Part shown: piece after piece, positions 14,554-22,113 of the stretch
Layout of the letters: each line of letters opens with the position of its first letter
Numbering within the stretch: position 1 is the first letter of the stretch
Source of the DNA: BQJD01 sp964350265
Lineage (GTDB): Bacteria; Pseudomonadota; Gammaproteobacteria; Arenicellales; CAJQKF01
DNA: 64,000 nucleotides
NCBI GenBank assembly: GCA_964350265.1
Contig: CAYGJZ010000008.1
Span: 1-64,000, forward strand
Direction of reading: 5' to 3'
The notes under the pieces: generated by a model
What the model saw: the letters and a program-made list of their open reading frames with translations, nothing else
Databases searched by the model: none
What the model was told of the DNA's origin: nothing
Position numbers and translations under genes: made by a program

Positions 14554-16218
14554 ATGAAGGCCGTCTTTCCCGGTGCCCGGGCGGTATCGGCGGGTCTTGC
14601 GCTGCTGCTGGTCATGCCCTGGCCGGCCGCCCTGGCCGCCGGTACCGTCGCTCCGAGCGCGAGCCCCGCCGCCGGTTCGGGGTCGCTGGCGGTGCCCAAG
14701 GTGACGCCCAAGGTGACGCCGAAGGTCACGCCGCATGCCATCGTGCTGAAGCCCGGGGTGGTGCTGCCGACGGACAAGTTCACCGTGCCGCTGGCCGGAC
14801 CGGACAAGACCCCCGAGCCGGCCAGCTATCCCAACGGCGGCCAGACCACCAAGCCCGCCGCGGACGCCTTCATCGCCAACCCGCCCGGCGACGACGAGCC
14901 GGACGACCCGCCCCCCGGCGACCCGCCGCCGGCACCGGATGCCGCGCCGGAACCCCGGCCGCCGTCCACCGCGCCGTCGCCGGTGGACAGGCCGGTCGAC
15001 GCGCCGGCCATTGCCGAGCCCCCGGCCAGGTCGCCGGCGCCCACCCGGCGGCCGCCGCCGTCGGCGGGCACGTTGCTGGGCGGCGCCCTGCCGGCGCCCG
15101 GCGCCGCGCCTGCGGCGGGCGTGGCTGGCCATGCCGACGACGCCGGCTACGAGCCCGGCCAGCTGGTCTTCATGACCGCCGGCATCGACGACGCGCGCAC
15201 GGTGGCCAACCGCCTGCGCGGCGAGGGCTACCGGCTGCGATCACGCTCCACCCTGGGCAGTCTCGGCCTGGTGATGAGCGTGCTCGCCACCCCGAACGGG
15301 GTCGACCCGGTGGTGGCGGCCGAGCAGCTGGCGGCGCGCTTCCCCGAGGTGGTGGTGGATGCCAACCACCGCTACCGGCTGCAGGCCGGTCGCACCTATG
15401 CCAACCGCCTGATCGGCTGGGAGGCCGCCGCGCCCTGTCTTGCCGGCGTGCCGGTGGGCATGCTGGACACCCCGGTGGATGCTGGCGACCCGGTGCTGGC
15501 CGAGGCCCGCGTGGCGGCACTGGACGTGCTTCCCGGCGGCATACGGCGACCCGATGCCAGCCACGGCACCGCGGTGGCCGCCATCCTCGCCGGTGGTCGG
15601 CGGGACGGCTTTTCCGGCCTGTTTGCCGGTGGCGAGTTGGTGGCGGTAAACGTCTTCCGCCTGCGCGACGGCGAGCAGGTGGACAGCACCGCTGCGTGGC
15701 TGGTGCAGGGCCTCGACGCGGTGGCCGGCCGCGGGGTGTCGGTGGTCAACGTCTCCCTCGGCGGTGACCACAACCGCCTGCTCGACCTCGCCGTGCAGGC
15801 CCTGCTGGCGCGCGGCATCCCGCTGGTGGCGGCGGCCGGCAACGGCGGACACGATGCCGCCCCGGTCTATCCGGCGGCCTATCCGGGGGTGATCGCGGTC
15901 ACTGCCATCGATGCCCGTGGCCGGGTGTTTCGCGATGCCGCCCGCGGTCCCCACGTGGACTTCGCGGCGCCCGGGGTGGACGTGTTCGTGGCCGTGGCCG
16001 ACGGTCGCTACGTCAGCGGCACGTCATTCGCCGCCCCCTTCGTCAGCGCCGCGGTGGCCGCGGTGCGCGCCCGCCGCGAGGGACTGACGCCCTCGCAGAT
16101 CGTCGACTACCTGGCCGGCCTGAGCCGTGATCTCGGCGAGCCCGGCCCGGACCCGGTCTACGGTCGCGGCATGCCCGACCTCGCCGGCCACTGCGCCGCC
16201 CTCGAGCGCATGCGCTGA
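14554..16218 (+). CDS. Secreted S8 (subtilisin-family) serine protease with proline-rich linker and I9-like domain
   Basis: The 554-residue protein has a signal peptide (to about residue 29) and a PKVT-repeat segment. A long Pro/Asp-rich linker (about 108-180) follows, then a small alpha/beta domain (about 198-275, beginning GYEPGQLVFM) that resembles subtilase pro-domains. The S8 domain has Asp305 in GMLDTPV, His337 in ASHGTAVAAILAG, the oxyanion Asn430 in AAAGNGG and Ser491 in VSGTSFAAPFV. Spacings of 32, 93 and 61 residues match subtilisin well, so it should be active. A GTG start 3 nt earlier is possible. It ends 3 nt from the convergent transporter gene. The pro-domain-like region resembles the outer part of the anti-sigma factor at 18675. 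Confidence 0.9.
   Translation: MKAVFPGARAVSAGLALLLVMPWPAALAAGTVAPSASPAAGSGSLAVPKVTPKVTPKVTPHAIVLKPGVVLPTDKFTVPLAGPDKTPEPASYPNGGQTTKPAADAFIANPPGDDEPDDPPPGDPPPAPDAAPEPRPPSTAPSPVDRPVDAPAIAEPPARSPAPTRRPPPSAGTLLGGALPAPGAAPAAGVAGHADDAGYEPGQLVFMTAGIDDARTVANRLRGEGYRLRSRSTLGSLGLVMSVLATPNGVDPVVAAEQLAARFPEVVVDANHRYRLQAGRTYANRLIGWEAAAPCLAGVPVGMLDTPVDAGDPVLAEARVAALDVLPGGIRRPDASHGTAVAAILAGGRRDGFSGLFAGGELVAVNVFRLRDGEQVDSTAAWLVQGLDAVAGRGVSVVNVSLGGDHNRLLDLAVQALLARGIPLVAAAGNGGHDAAPVYPAAYPGVIAVTAIDARGRVFRDAARGPHVDFAAPGVDVFVAVADGRYVSGTSFAAPFVSAAVAAVRARREGLTPSQIVDYLAGLSRDLGEPGPDPVYGRGMPDLAGHCAALERMR
14695..14730 (+). repeat. Three 12-bp tandem repeats encoding PKVT
   Basis: CCCAAGGTGACG occurs twice in tandem, followed by a third copy with two changes, just after the signal-peptide region of the subtilase. 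Tandem in-frame repeats like this can vary in number between strains. Confidence 0.8.
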
Positions 16219-16221
16219 GGG

Positions 16222-18009
16222 CTACAGCGGCCAGGCCCAGAGAATGGCGGGCACGCCCACCGCCACGATGAGCAGTTCCAGCGGCAGCCCCATGCGCCAG
16301 TAGTCGCCGAAGCGGTAGCCGCCGGGACCCAGGATCAGGGTGTTGTTTTTGTGGCCGATGGGGGTGAGAAAGGCACAGGACGCGGACACCGCCACCGCCA
16401 TCAGGAAGGGATCGGCGCTGACCTCGAGGCCGGCGGCCAGGCTGATCGCCACCGGCGCGGCGATGATGGTGGTGGCGGTATTGTTGAGCACGTCGGACAG
16501 CGTCATGGTGGTGATCATGAAGATCACCAGCACCGTCAGCGGACCGTGGCTGCCCGCCCCCTCGAGCAGCAGGTCGGCCAGCAACTGGGTGCCGCCGGAC
16601 GCCTCCAGCGCCGTGCCCAGCGGGATCATCGAGCCGAGCAGCACGATCACCGGCCATTCCACCGAGTCGTACACCTGCCGGCCACGCACCACGCCGAGGG
16701 CGACGAAGGCGATGCAGGCCAGCGCCAGCGCCACCGGCAGGTAGACGAGCCCGGTGCTGGCGGCGACGATGGCGGCGATGAAGATGCCCACGGTGATGCC
16801 GGCCTTGCTGCGCTTGGCCATTTCCAGCTCGCGATCGGCCAGCGGCAGGGCGCCGATCCACTCGACGATCTCGTAGACCCGTTCGGCCGGACCGAGCAGC
16901 AGCAGCACGTCGCCGGCATGCAGGCTGACGCGGCGGATCTGCTCGCGGAAGCGCCGGCCGCGACGGGAGACGCCGAGCAGGGTGATGCCGTAGCGGTCGA
17001 GCAGGTGCATGGAACGGGCGCTGCGGCCCTCGATCCGCGCCCCCGGCCGCACCACCGCCTCCACCAGCACCTGTTCACCGGCCAGTTCCTCGCCACTGTG
17101 CTTGGGCGCGTCCTCGTCGGCCTCGTAGGCGAGGCCGGCTTCGCCGGCAAAGGCATCGATGGACTTGGCGTCGGCCTCGATCACCAGGGTGTCGCCGGCG
17201 ATGATCTCCACCCGGCGGGCGGCCCCGGGCATGCGGCGTTCGTCGCGCACCAGGCCGAGGATGGCGACACCGTGGGACTCGCACTGCTCGTCCAGGTCGC
17301 TGACCTTCTTGCCGATGGCCGAGGAATCCTCGTTCACGCGCACCTCGGCGATGTAGTCGCCGAGGTCGAACAGTTCCCGGGCCGAGTCGGCCTCGCGCCG
17401 CCCGCGCGGGATCAGTCGCCAGCCCACCAGGGTGACGTAGGCCACCCCGGCCACCGCGCAGGCAATGCCCACCGGCGCGAAGTCGAACATGCCGTAGGCC
17501 TCGCCCAGGGCACTTTCGCGGAAGGAGGCGACGATGATGTTCGGCGGCGTGCCGATCAGCGTGATCATGCCGCCGAGGATGGAGGCGAAGGACAGCGGCA
17601 TCAGGGTCAGTGCCGGGCTGCGGCCGGCCTTCTTCGCTGCCTGCATGTCCACCGGCATCAACAGTGCCAGCGCGGCGACGTTGTTCATCACCGCCGACAG
17701 CGCCGCCGCCACCGTGGACATGACGCCGATGTGGGCGAACAGGGAGCTGGAGGCGCGCATCACCCAGCGGGCGATGAGCTCGACCACGCCGGAGTTGGAC
17801 AGTGCGCGGGAGACGATCAGCACCAGGGCGATGATCACCGTGGCCGGGTGGCCAAAGCCGGCGAAGGCCTGGTCCACCGGCACCACGCCGAGGATGACGG
17901 CCAGGATCAAGGCGCCGAAGGCGGTCAGGTCATAGCGCACCTTGCCCCAGATGAGCATGGCGAAGACCGCCACCAGCAGGGCGAACAACAGGGTCTGGTC
18001 GGAGGGCAT
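16222..18009 (-). CDS. SLC13/DASS-type anion permease with two TrkA-C (RCK_C) domains
   Basis: The 595-residue inner-membrane transporter has two transmembrane halves (about 1-200 and 395-595) with the repeated re-entrant motifs expected of this superfamily: ALSAVMNNVAALALLMP and TLIGTPPNIIVAS in the first, LSDVLNNTATTIIAAP and TPIGHKNNTLI in the second. Between them are two cytoplasmic RCK_C/TrkA-C modules (about 215-300 and 310-395). This layout is typical of bacterial sulfate/thiosulfate or dicarboxylate sodium symporters; the substrate is not decidable. The ATG at 18009 fits the first membrane helix. It is convergent with the subtilase gene and divergent from the ECF sigma gene. Confidence 0.88.
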   Translation of the reverse strand: MPSDQTLLFALLVAVFAMLIWGKVRYDLTAFGALILAVILGVVPVDQAFAGFGHPATVIIALVLIVSRALSNSGVVELIARWVMRASSSLFAHIGVMSTVAAALSAVMNNVAALALLMPVDMQAAKKAGRSPALTLMPLSFASILGGMITLIGTPPNIIVASFRESALGEAYGMFDFAPVGIACAVAGVAYVTLVGWRLIPRGRREADSARELFDLGDYIAEVRVNEDSSAIGKKVSDLDEQCESHGVAILGLVRDERRMPGAARRVEIIAGDTLVIEADAKSIDAFAGEAGLAYEADEDAPKHSGEELAGEQVLVEAVVRPGARIEGRSARSMHLLDRYGITLLGVSRRGRRFREQIRRVSLHAGDVLLLLGPAERVYEIVEWIGALPLADRELEMAKRSKAGITVGIFIAAIVAASTGLVYLPVALALACIAFVALGVVRGRQVYDSVEWPVIVLLGSMIPLGTALEASGGTQLLADLLLEGAGSHGPLTVLVIFMITTMTLSDVLNNTATTIIAAPVAISLAAGLEVSADPFLMAVAVSASCAFLTPIGHKNNTLILGPGGYRFGDYWRMGLPLELLIVAVGVPAILWAWPL

Positions 18010-18038
18010 GGGCAGGACACGGTGACGCGGAAGCGATC

Positions 18039-18068
18039 ACTATAGAATCCCGTCGCGTTGATTTACAA
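18039..18068 (-). promoter_or_regulatory. Promoter candidate for the SLC13 transporter gene
   Basis: On the minus strand TTGTAA (18068-18063) and TATAGT (18044-18039) are 18 nt apart, 30 nt before the transporter start codon. It shares the divergent gap with the sigma-factor promoter candidate, and the two -35 regions overlap. Confidence 0.45.
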
Positions 18069-18085
18069 GGACGTCCGGGTAACAA
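18058..18085 (+). promoter_or_regulatory. Weak promoter candidate for the ECF sigma gene
   Basis: TTGATT and TAACAA are 16 nt apart, 37 nt before the sigma-factor ATG. ECF genes are often autoregulated, but I do not see a clear ECF-type GGAAC/TCT pair, so the assignment is weak. Confidence 0.25.
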
Positions 18086-18121
18086 TTCCGCCCGTCCCGC
18101 CACCGCAACCCACCAAGCATC

Positions 18122-18670
18122 ATGTCCGCACCGGACCCAGACATCGAGTTGATCGAACGCATCGCGCGCGGCGATTCCGAGGCGATGACGCGCTTCTACC
18201 AGGCCCACGAGAAGCGCGTCTATGCCTTCGCGCTCCGCAAATTGAACGATCCGCACGCCGCCGCCGACATAGTGGTCGAGGCCATGATGGCGGTGTGGAA
18301 CGGTGCCGGTTCCTTCCAGGGTGGATCCAAGGTGACCACCTGGCTGTTCGGCATCGCTCACCGCAAGGCGGTGGACCTGGTGCGCAAGCGCAGCCGCCAC
18401 GAGGCCGACGAGCTGGATTTCGACGTGGTCGACGACGACGGGGACTTCACCCGCGCGCTGGCCGCGGCGGAAGACGGCGAACAGGTGCGCCGTTGCCTCG
18501 CGGGACTGCCCGAAGCGCAGCGGGAGATCGTCCACCTGGCCTTCTTCGAGGACTTGTCCTACCCGGAGATCGCCAACCTGGTGGACTGCCCGGAGGGAAC
18601 GGTGAAAACGCGCATATTCCACGCCAAGAAGAAGTTGCGCCTGTGCCTGGAACGGTTGATGCGAGGATGA
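18122..18670 (+). CDS. ECF-type RNA polymerase sigma factor
   Basis: This 182-residue sigma-70 family factor has only regions 2 and 4. Region 2 (about 15-90) has the RFYQAHEKRVYAFALRKL core and VTTWLFGIAHRKAVDLVRKR. Region 4 (about 125-180) has LPEAQREIVHLAFFEDLSYP, a helix-turn-helix EIANLVDCPEGTVKTRIFHA and the basic KKKLRLCLERL end. Group-IV (ECF) sigma factors redirect RNA polymerase in response to envelope signals. The anti-sigma gene begins 4 nt after its stop, so it is the expected partner. The start at ATG 18122 gives a normal N-terminus; no strong Shine-Dalgarno site is visible. Confidence 0.93.
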   Translation: MSAPDPDIELIERIARGDSEAMTRFYQAHEKRVYAFALRKLNDPHAAADIVVEAMMAVWNGAGSFQGGSKVTTWLFGIAHRKAVDLVRKRSRHEADELDFDVVDDDGDFTRALAAAEDGEQVRRCLAGLPEAQREIVHLAFFEDLSYPEIANLVDCPEGTVKTRIFHAKKKLRLCLERLMRG

Positions 18671-18674
18671 CGCG

Positions 18675-19280
18675 ATGAGCGAGACGAAACGAGAGGACGA
18701 CGACCTGGAGCAACTGCTGCCCTGGTACGTGAACGGCACCCTCACCGCCGAGGAGCACCAGGCGGTGGAGGCCTACCTCGCGCGCAGCGAGTCGGCGCGC
18801 ACCCAGGCGGCCTTCCTGGCGCGGGTGCGCGAGGCGGTGCGCGACCAGGAACACGGCTCCCCCGGGGCCTTCGGCCTGGCCCGCCTGAAGACGGCGATGG
18901 CCGCCGGCGAGGCCGGCCGGGATGCGAAGCCGGCGCCGGCGAAGTCGTCGCCGATGACGCAGCGCTGGCGCATGGTGGCGGCGGCGGCGGGGGTGGTGGT
19001 GATGATCCAGGCCGGCCTGCTGTTCGAGTCCTGGCGGGAGCCTGCCTACCAGCCGCTGGGAGCGGCGGACACGGCGCCGATCCAGGTCAGCTTCCGCGAC
19101 GAGGCCAGCGCCGGGCAGATCGGTGCCCTGCTGGCGGAACTCGGTGCCAGCATCCGCTCGGGGCCGGGATCTCTCGGCATCTACCGCCTGGCCCTGGAAG
19201 AGGGCGCGGCGTCGGTGGACGAGGTGGTCGCCGCGCTGCGCGCCGCGGGCATCGTCGAGGACGTGCGCGCCGATCCGTAG
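18675..19280 (+). CDS. Membrane anti-sigma factor with a subtilase pro-domain-like outer domain
   Basis: The 201-residue protein should hold the preceding ECF sigma factor inactive at the membrane. Residues 10-45 (LLPWYVNGTLTAEEHQAVEA) match the anti-sigma domain of the zf-HC2-like group, but with no zinc cysteines. A single transmembrane helix lies at about 100-117 (MVAAAAGVVVMIQAGLLF). The outer domain (about 136-201) shares G-x3-RS, GSLG (165-168) and VDxVVAA (181-187), in the same order and spacing, with residues 225-256 of the subtilase encoded at 14554. This suggests an inhibitor-I9-like fold and a possible interaction with that protease. It follows the sigma gene by 4 nt. Confidence 0.87.
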   Translation: MSETKREDDDLEQLLPWYVNGTLTAEEHQAVEAYLARSESARTQAAFLARVREAVRDQEHGSPGAFGLARLKTAMAAGEAGRDAKPAPAKSSPMTQRWRMVAAAAGVVVMIQAGLLFESWREPAYQPLGAADTAPIQVSFRDEASAGQIGALLAELGASIRSGPGSLGIYRLALEEGAASVDEVVAALRAAGIVEDVRADP

Positions 19281-19302
19281 ACGGTCGGCGCGGGCGACGT
19301 CT

Positions 19303-20238
19303 TCAGCGGAAGGTGTAGCCGAAGGCCTCGCGAAAGCGCTGTTCGAACTCGTCCAGGCTGACGCGGTGGTTCTGGGTGCCGTGGTGGCCGATCTTGATCG
19401 AACCCATCAGCGAAGCGATGCGGCCGGTGGTCGGCCAGTCCAGGCCCTCGGCGAGGCCGTACAGCAGGCCGCCACGGAAGGCGTCGCCGCAGCCGGTGGG
19501 GTCCACCGCGCTGGCCGCGGGCACCGGCTCGATCTCGGTGGTCCTGCCGCCGGCATGCACCACCGCGCCGCGGGCGCCCAGGGTGACGATCAGCGCACCC
19601 ACCCGGGCGGCGATCTGCTCCGCCGACAGGCCGGTCTTCTCGCACAGCATCTTCGACTCGTAGTCGTTGACAATCACCCACTCGGCGGCATCGATGAAGT
19701 TGCCGAGCTCGTCGCCGCTGAACATCGGCAGTCCCTGGCCGGGGTCGAAGACGAAGGGAATGCCGCGGGCACGGAAGTCGGCGGCATGCTGCAGCATGGC
19801 GTCGCGGCCGTCGGGGGCGACGATGCCGAGGGTCACGCCGTCGGCGTCGCCGACGTGGTTGTGGTGTGCCCGGGACATTGCGCCGGGATGGAAGGCGATG
19901 ATCTGGTTGTCATCCAGGTCCGTGGTGATGAAGGCCTGGGCGGTGTAGGTGTCGGCCAGCTCGGTGACGAAGCGGTCGCTGATGTTCAGCTCGTGCAGGC
20001 GTGCGCGGTAGGGGGCGAAGTCGTGGCCCACCGTGCCCATGGGCAGGGCGTCGCCGCCGAGCAGGTTCAGGTTGTAGGCGATGTTGCCGGCGCAGCCGCC
20101 GAACTCCCGGCGCATGTCCGGCACCATGAAGCAGACGTTGAGGATGTGCACCTGCTCGGGAATGATGTGGTTCTTGAACGAGTCGGGAAACACCATGATG
20201 GTGTCATAGGCGAACGAGCCGCAGATCAGCGTGGACAA
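19303..20238 (-). CDS. PfkB-family sugar/nucleoside kinase, probable adenosine kinase
   Basis: The 311-residue ribokinase-fold enzyme transfers phosphate from ATP to a sugar or nucleoside hydroxyl. It shows the two family signatures: GGCAGNIAYNLNLLGG (PfkB signature 1, residues ~47-62) and VDPTGCGDAFRGGLLYGL (signature 2, with the catalytic Asp in GCGDAF). The N-terminal ICGSFAYDTIMVFPDSFKNH resembles bacterial proteins annotated as adenosine kinase-like. It is convergent with the anti-sigma gene. The precise substrate is inferred, not proved. Confidence 0.85.
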   Translation of the reverse strand: MSTLICGSFAYDTIMVFPDSFKNHIIPEQVHILNVCFMVPDMRREFGGCAGNIAYNLNLLGGDALPMGTVGHDFAPYRARLHELNISDRFVTELADTYTAQAFITTDLDDNQIIAFHPGAMSRAHHNHVGDADGVTLGIVAPDGRDAMLQHAADFRARGIPFVFDPGQGLPMFSGDELGNFIDAAEWVIVNDYESKMLCEKTGLSAEQIAARVGALIVTLGARGAVVHAGGRTTEIEPVPAASAVDPTGCGDAFRGGLLYGLAEGLDWPTTGRIASLMGSIKIGHHGTQNHRVSLDEFEQRFREAFGYTFR

Positions 20239-20303
20239 GTCAGTCGTCTCCAGGTCGGGCGGGGAGCCCCGCCGGGGCGGGGCGGAAATCGGGTCGCGGC
20301 GGG

Positions 20304-20777
20304 CTACTTGTGCTTGAGGCGGAAAATGCCTTCGTCGAGTTCACCGGACCACGAGCACTTGCCGGACTCGCGGAAGCCGCGGCACACGCCGTACAGGTAC
20401 AGCGAGTGGTCGTCGATGGCGAAGCCGGCCTGCTCGGCCACCTGCTTCTGGCGTTCCTCGATGGTGCGGTCGTAGAACTCGAACACCTTGCCGCACTCCA
20501 GGCAGACCATGTGGTCGTGGTGGGACTCGTCGTTGAGTTCGAACACCGAGCGGCCGCCTTCGAAGTTGTGGCGGATCACCAGACCCGCACCCTCGAACTG
20601 GGTGAGCACCCGGTACACCGTGGCCAGGCCGATCTCCTCGCCGGATTCGAGCAGGACCTTGTACACGTCCTCGGCGGACAGGTGGCGGACCTGCGTGTCT
20701 TCGAGGATCTGCAGGATCTTCAGCCTGGGCTGGGTCGTTTTCAGACCTGCTTTTTTCAGGTCAGTGCTGAATTCCAT
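20304..20777 (-). CDS. fur: Ferric uptake regulator Fur
   Basis: This 157-residue iron-sensing repressor dimerises with Fe(II) and represses iron-acquisition genes. The N-terminal winged helix has GLKTTQPRLKILQILED and the recognition region EEIGLATVYRVLTQFEGAGL. The C-terminal domain has the metal-site block ESHHDHMVCLECGKVFEF, typical of true Fur rather than Zur or PerR. It ends in a short acidic and lysine tail. GAGGAGG lies about 9 nt upstream of the ATG. I do not see a clear Fur box in its own promoter region. The neighbouring pepP-ubiH-ubiI cluster is on the same strand upstream. Confidence 0.96.
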   Translation of the reverse strand: MEFSTDLKKAGLKTTQPRLKILQILEDTQVRHLSAEDVYKVLLESGEEIGLATVYRVLTQFEGAGLVIRHNFEGGRSVFELNDESHHDHMVCLECGKVFEFYDRTIEERQKQVAEQAGFAIDDHSLYLYGVCRGFRESGKCSWSGELDEGIFRLKHK

Positions 20778-20809
20778 GGAATACGGCCTCCTCGTGGGTC
20801 CGGCTGGCG

Positions 20810-20815
20810 ATCATA
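20810..20815 (-). promoter_or_regulatory. Possible -10 element for fur
   Basis: TATGAT on the minus strand, 33 nt before the fur start codon, is the best -10 match in the 136-nt gap between fur and the ubiI-like gene. No good -35 is present. Confidence 0.3.
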
Positions 20816-20913
20816 CACGGCGCGGTACGGCGTCGTCCCTGCCATCGTCCCGTGCGTCCGGTGACGACGGTTATTCTTGCAATGAAAACATGGTCTTACG
20901 AGCGCCCGCGATT

Positions 20914-22113
20914 CTACCCGACTATCGACCCCGGTGCCAGCCCGCAGGCCTGGCGAACGAACAGGCGGCGTGCCGCCGGGCTGGCGGCGACCCGCGCCAG
21001 CGCACGGCCGCGCAGGGCGCCAAGGGTGGCGGAATCGTTGGCGAAGCCGAAATGGAACAGGTCCATGGCGGCAAGGGCGGCGGCATTGTGCGGGCGCCGG
21101 CGTCGCTGGTAGGCCGACAGCACCCGTTCGCCGCCGATGTCCTGGTCGCGTTCCCGCGCCTCGGCCAGCACCGCGGCCAGGGCCAGGGCATCGGCGATGC
21201 CCTGGTTGGCACCCAGGCCGGCCAGCGGGTGCACGGTGTGGCCGGCATCGCCGACCAGCACCAGGCGCTCGGCGTGGTAGCGGCGGGCATGGCTGCGTCG
21301 CAGCGGGAAGGCCAGCCGCCGGCCGCTGGACAGCAGTTCGCCCATGTGCCCGTGGCAGGCGCTCTCGAGCCGGGCCAGGAAGTCGCCGTCGGACAGTGCC
21401 TGCATGGCCACGGCCTCGTCGGCGGGCAGGGACCAGACGATGGAGCAGCTGTCGTCGGCCAGCGGCAGGAAGGCCAGCGGTCCGCCGGGCAGGAAGATCT
21501 GCCGCGCGGTGCCGCCGTGGCCGGGCCGGGTGACCACCCGCGCCACCAGCGCCTGCTGGCGATAGTCGAACACCTGCCGCGGAATGCCCGCCTGGCGACG
21601 CAGCGCCGAGCCGGCGCCGTCCGCGGCCACCAGCAGCCGGCCCCGCAGGTGCGTGCCGTCGCTGCAGGTCACCGCCACCTGGCCGCCGTCGCGACGGCTG
21701 TCGACGATGCGCCCGGGCGGGCTCTCGACGAAGCCGTCGCAGCTGGCCAGGGCCTCGTGCACGCTGGCGACGACGAGGTCATTCTCGAGGATGTGGGCGA
21801 GGTGGCCGAGCCCGGCATCGGCGGCGTCGAATACCAGCACCTGGTCGTGGCCGGCGTCGCGCACCTCGATGCGGTCGAAGGGCGCGGTGCGCCCGGCGGC
21901 AATGCGCGACCAGGCGCCGAGGCGTCGCAGGGCGTCTTCCGAGGCATGGTGAATGGAGGACACCCGCATGGCCGGCTGCTCGCCGGGAAAGACGGCCCGG
22001 CGCGGATCGACCACGGTGGTGGCGAGGCCGGCGCGGGCCAGCGCCAGGGCGGTCACCGCGCCGGCCATGCCGCCGCCGGCGACGATGACGTCGACCCGGG
22101 TGGTCCTGCTCAT
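20914..22113 (-). CDS. UbiI/VisC-type FAD-dependent ubiquinone biosynthesis hydroxylase
   Basis: This 399-residue flavin monooxygenase belongs to the UbiH/F/I (COQ6) family that adds hydroxyls to the ubiquinone ring. It has the FAD-binding GGGMAGAVTALALARAG at the N-terminus, the DG motif LLVAADGAGSALRR, and the C-terminal ribose motif LVGDAGHTVHPLAGLGANQG. It follows ubiH with an ATGA overlap (22110-22113), the gene order seen in E. coli (pepP-ubiH-ubiI), so C5-hydroxylation by UbiI is the most likely role. UbiF cannot be excluded. Confidence 0.88.
   Translation of the reverse strand: MSRTTRVDVIVAGGGMAGAVTALALARAGLATTVVDPRRAVFPGEQPAMRVSSIHHASEDALRRLGAWSRIAAGRTAPFDRIEVRDAGHDQVLVFDAADAGLGHLAHILENDLVVASVHEALASCDGFVESPPGRIVDSRRDGGQVAVTCSDGTHLRGRLLVAADGAGSALRRQAGIPRQVFDYRQQALVARVVTRPGHGGTARQIFLPGGPLAFLPLADDSCSIVWSLPADEAVAMQALSDGDFLARLESACHGHMGELLSSGRRLAFPLRRSHARRYHAERLVLVGDAGHTVHPLAGLGANQGIADALALAAVLAEARERDQDIGGERVLSAYQRRRRPHNAAALAAMDLFHFGFANDSATLGALRGRALARVAASPAARRLFVRQACGLAPGSIVG

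Noticed and set aside
12667..15132. Long minus-strand frame opposite the Ig-like protein and subtilase genes
   Set aside because: Shadow frame of GC-rich coding sequence; composition is Gly/Arg/Gln-rich without any motif.
20778..20913. Fur box upstream of fur
   Set aside because: An AT-rich stretch near 20870-20895 was checked, but no adequate match to the 19-bp inverted repeat is present.
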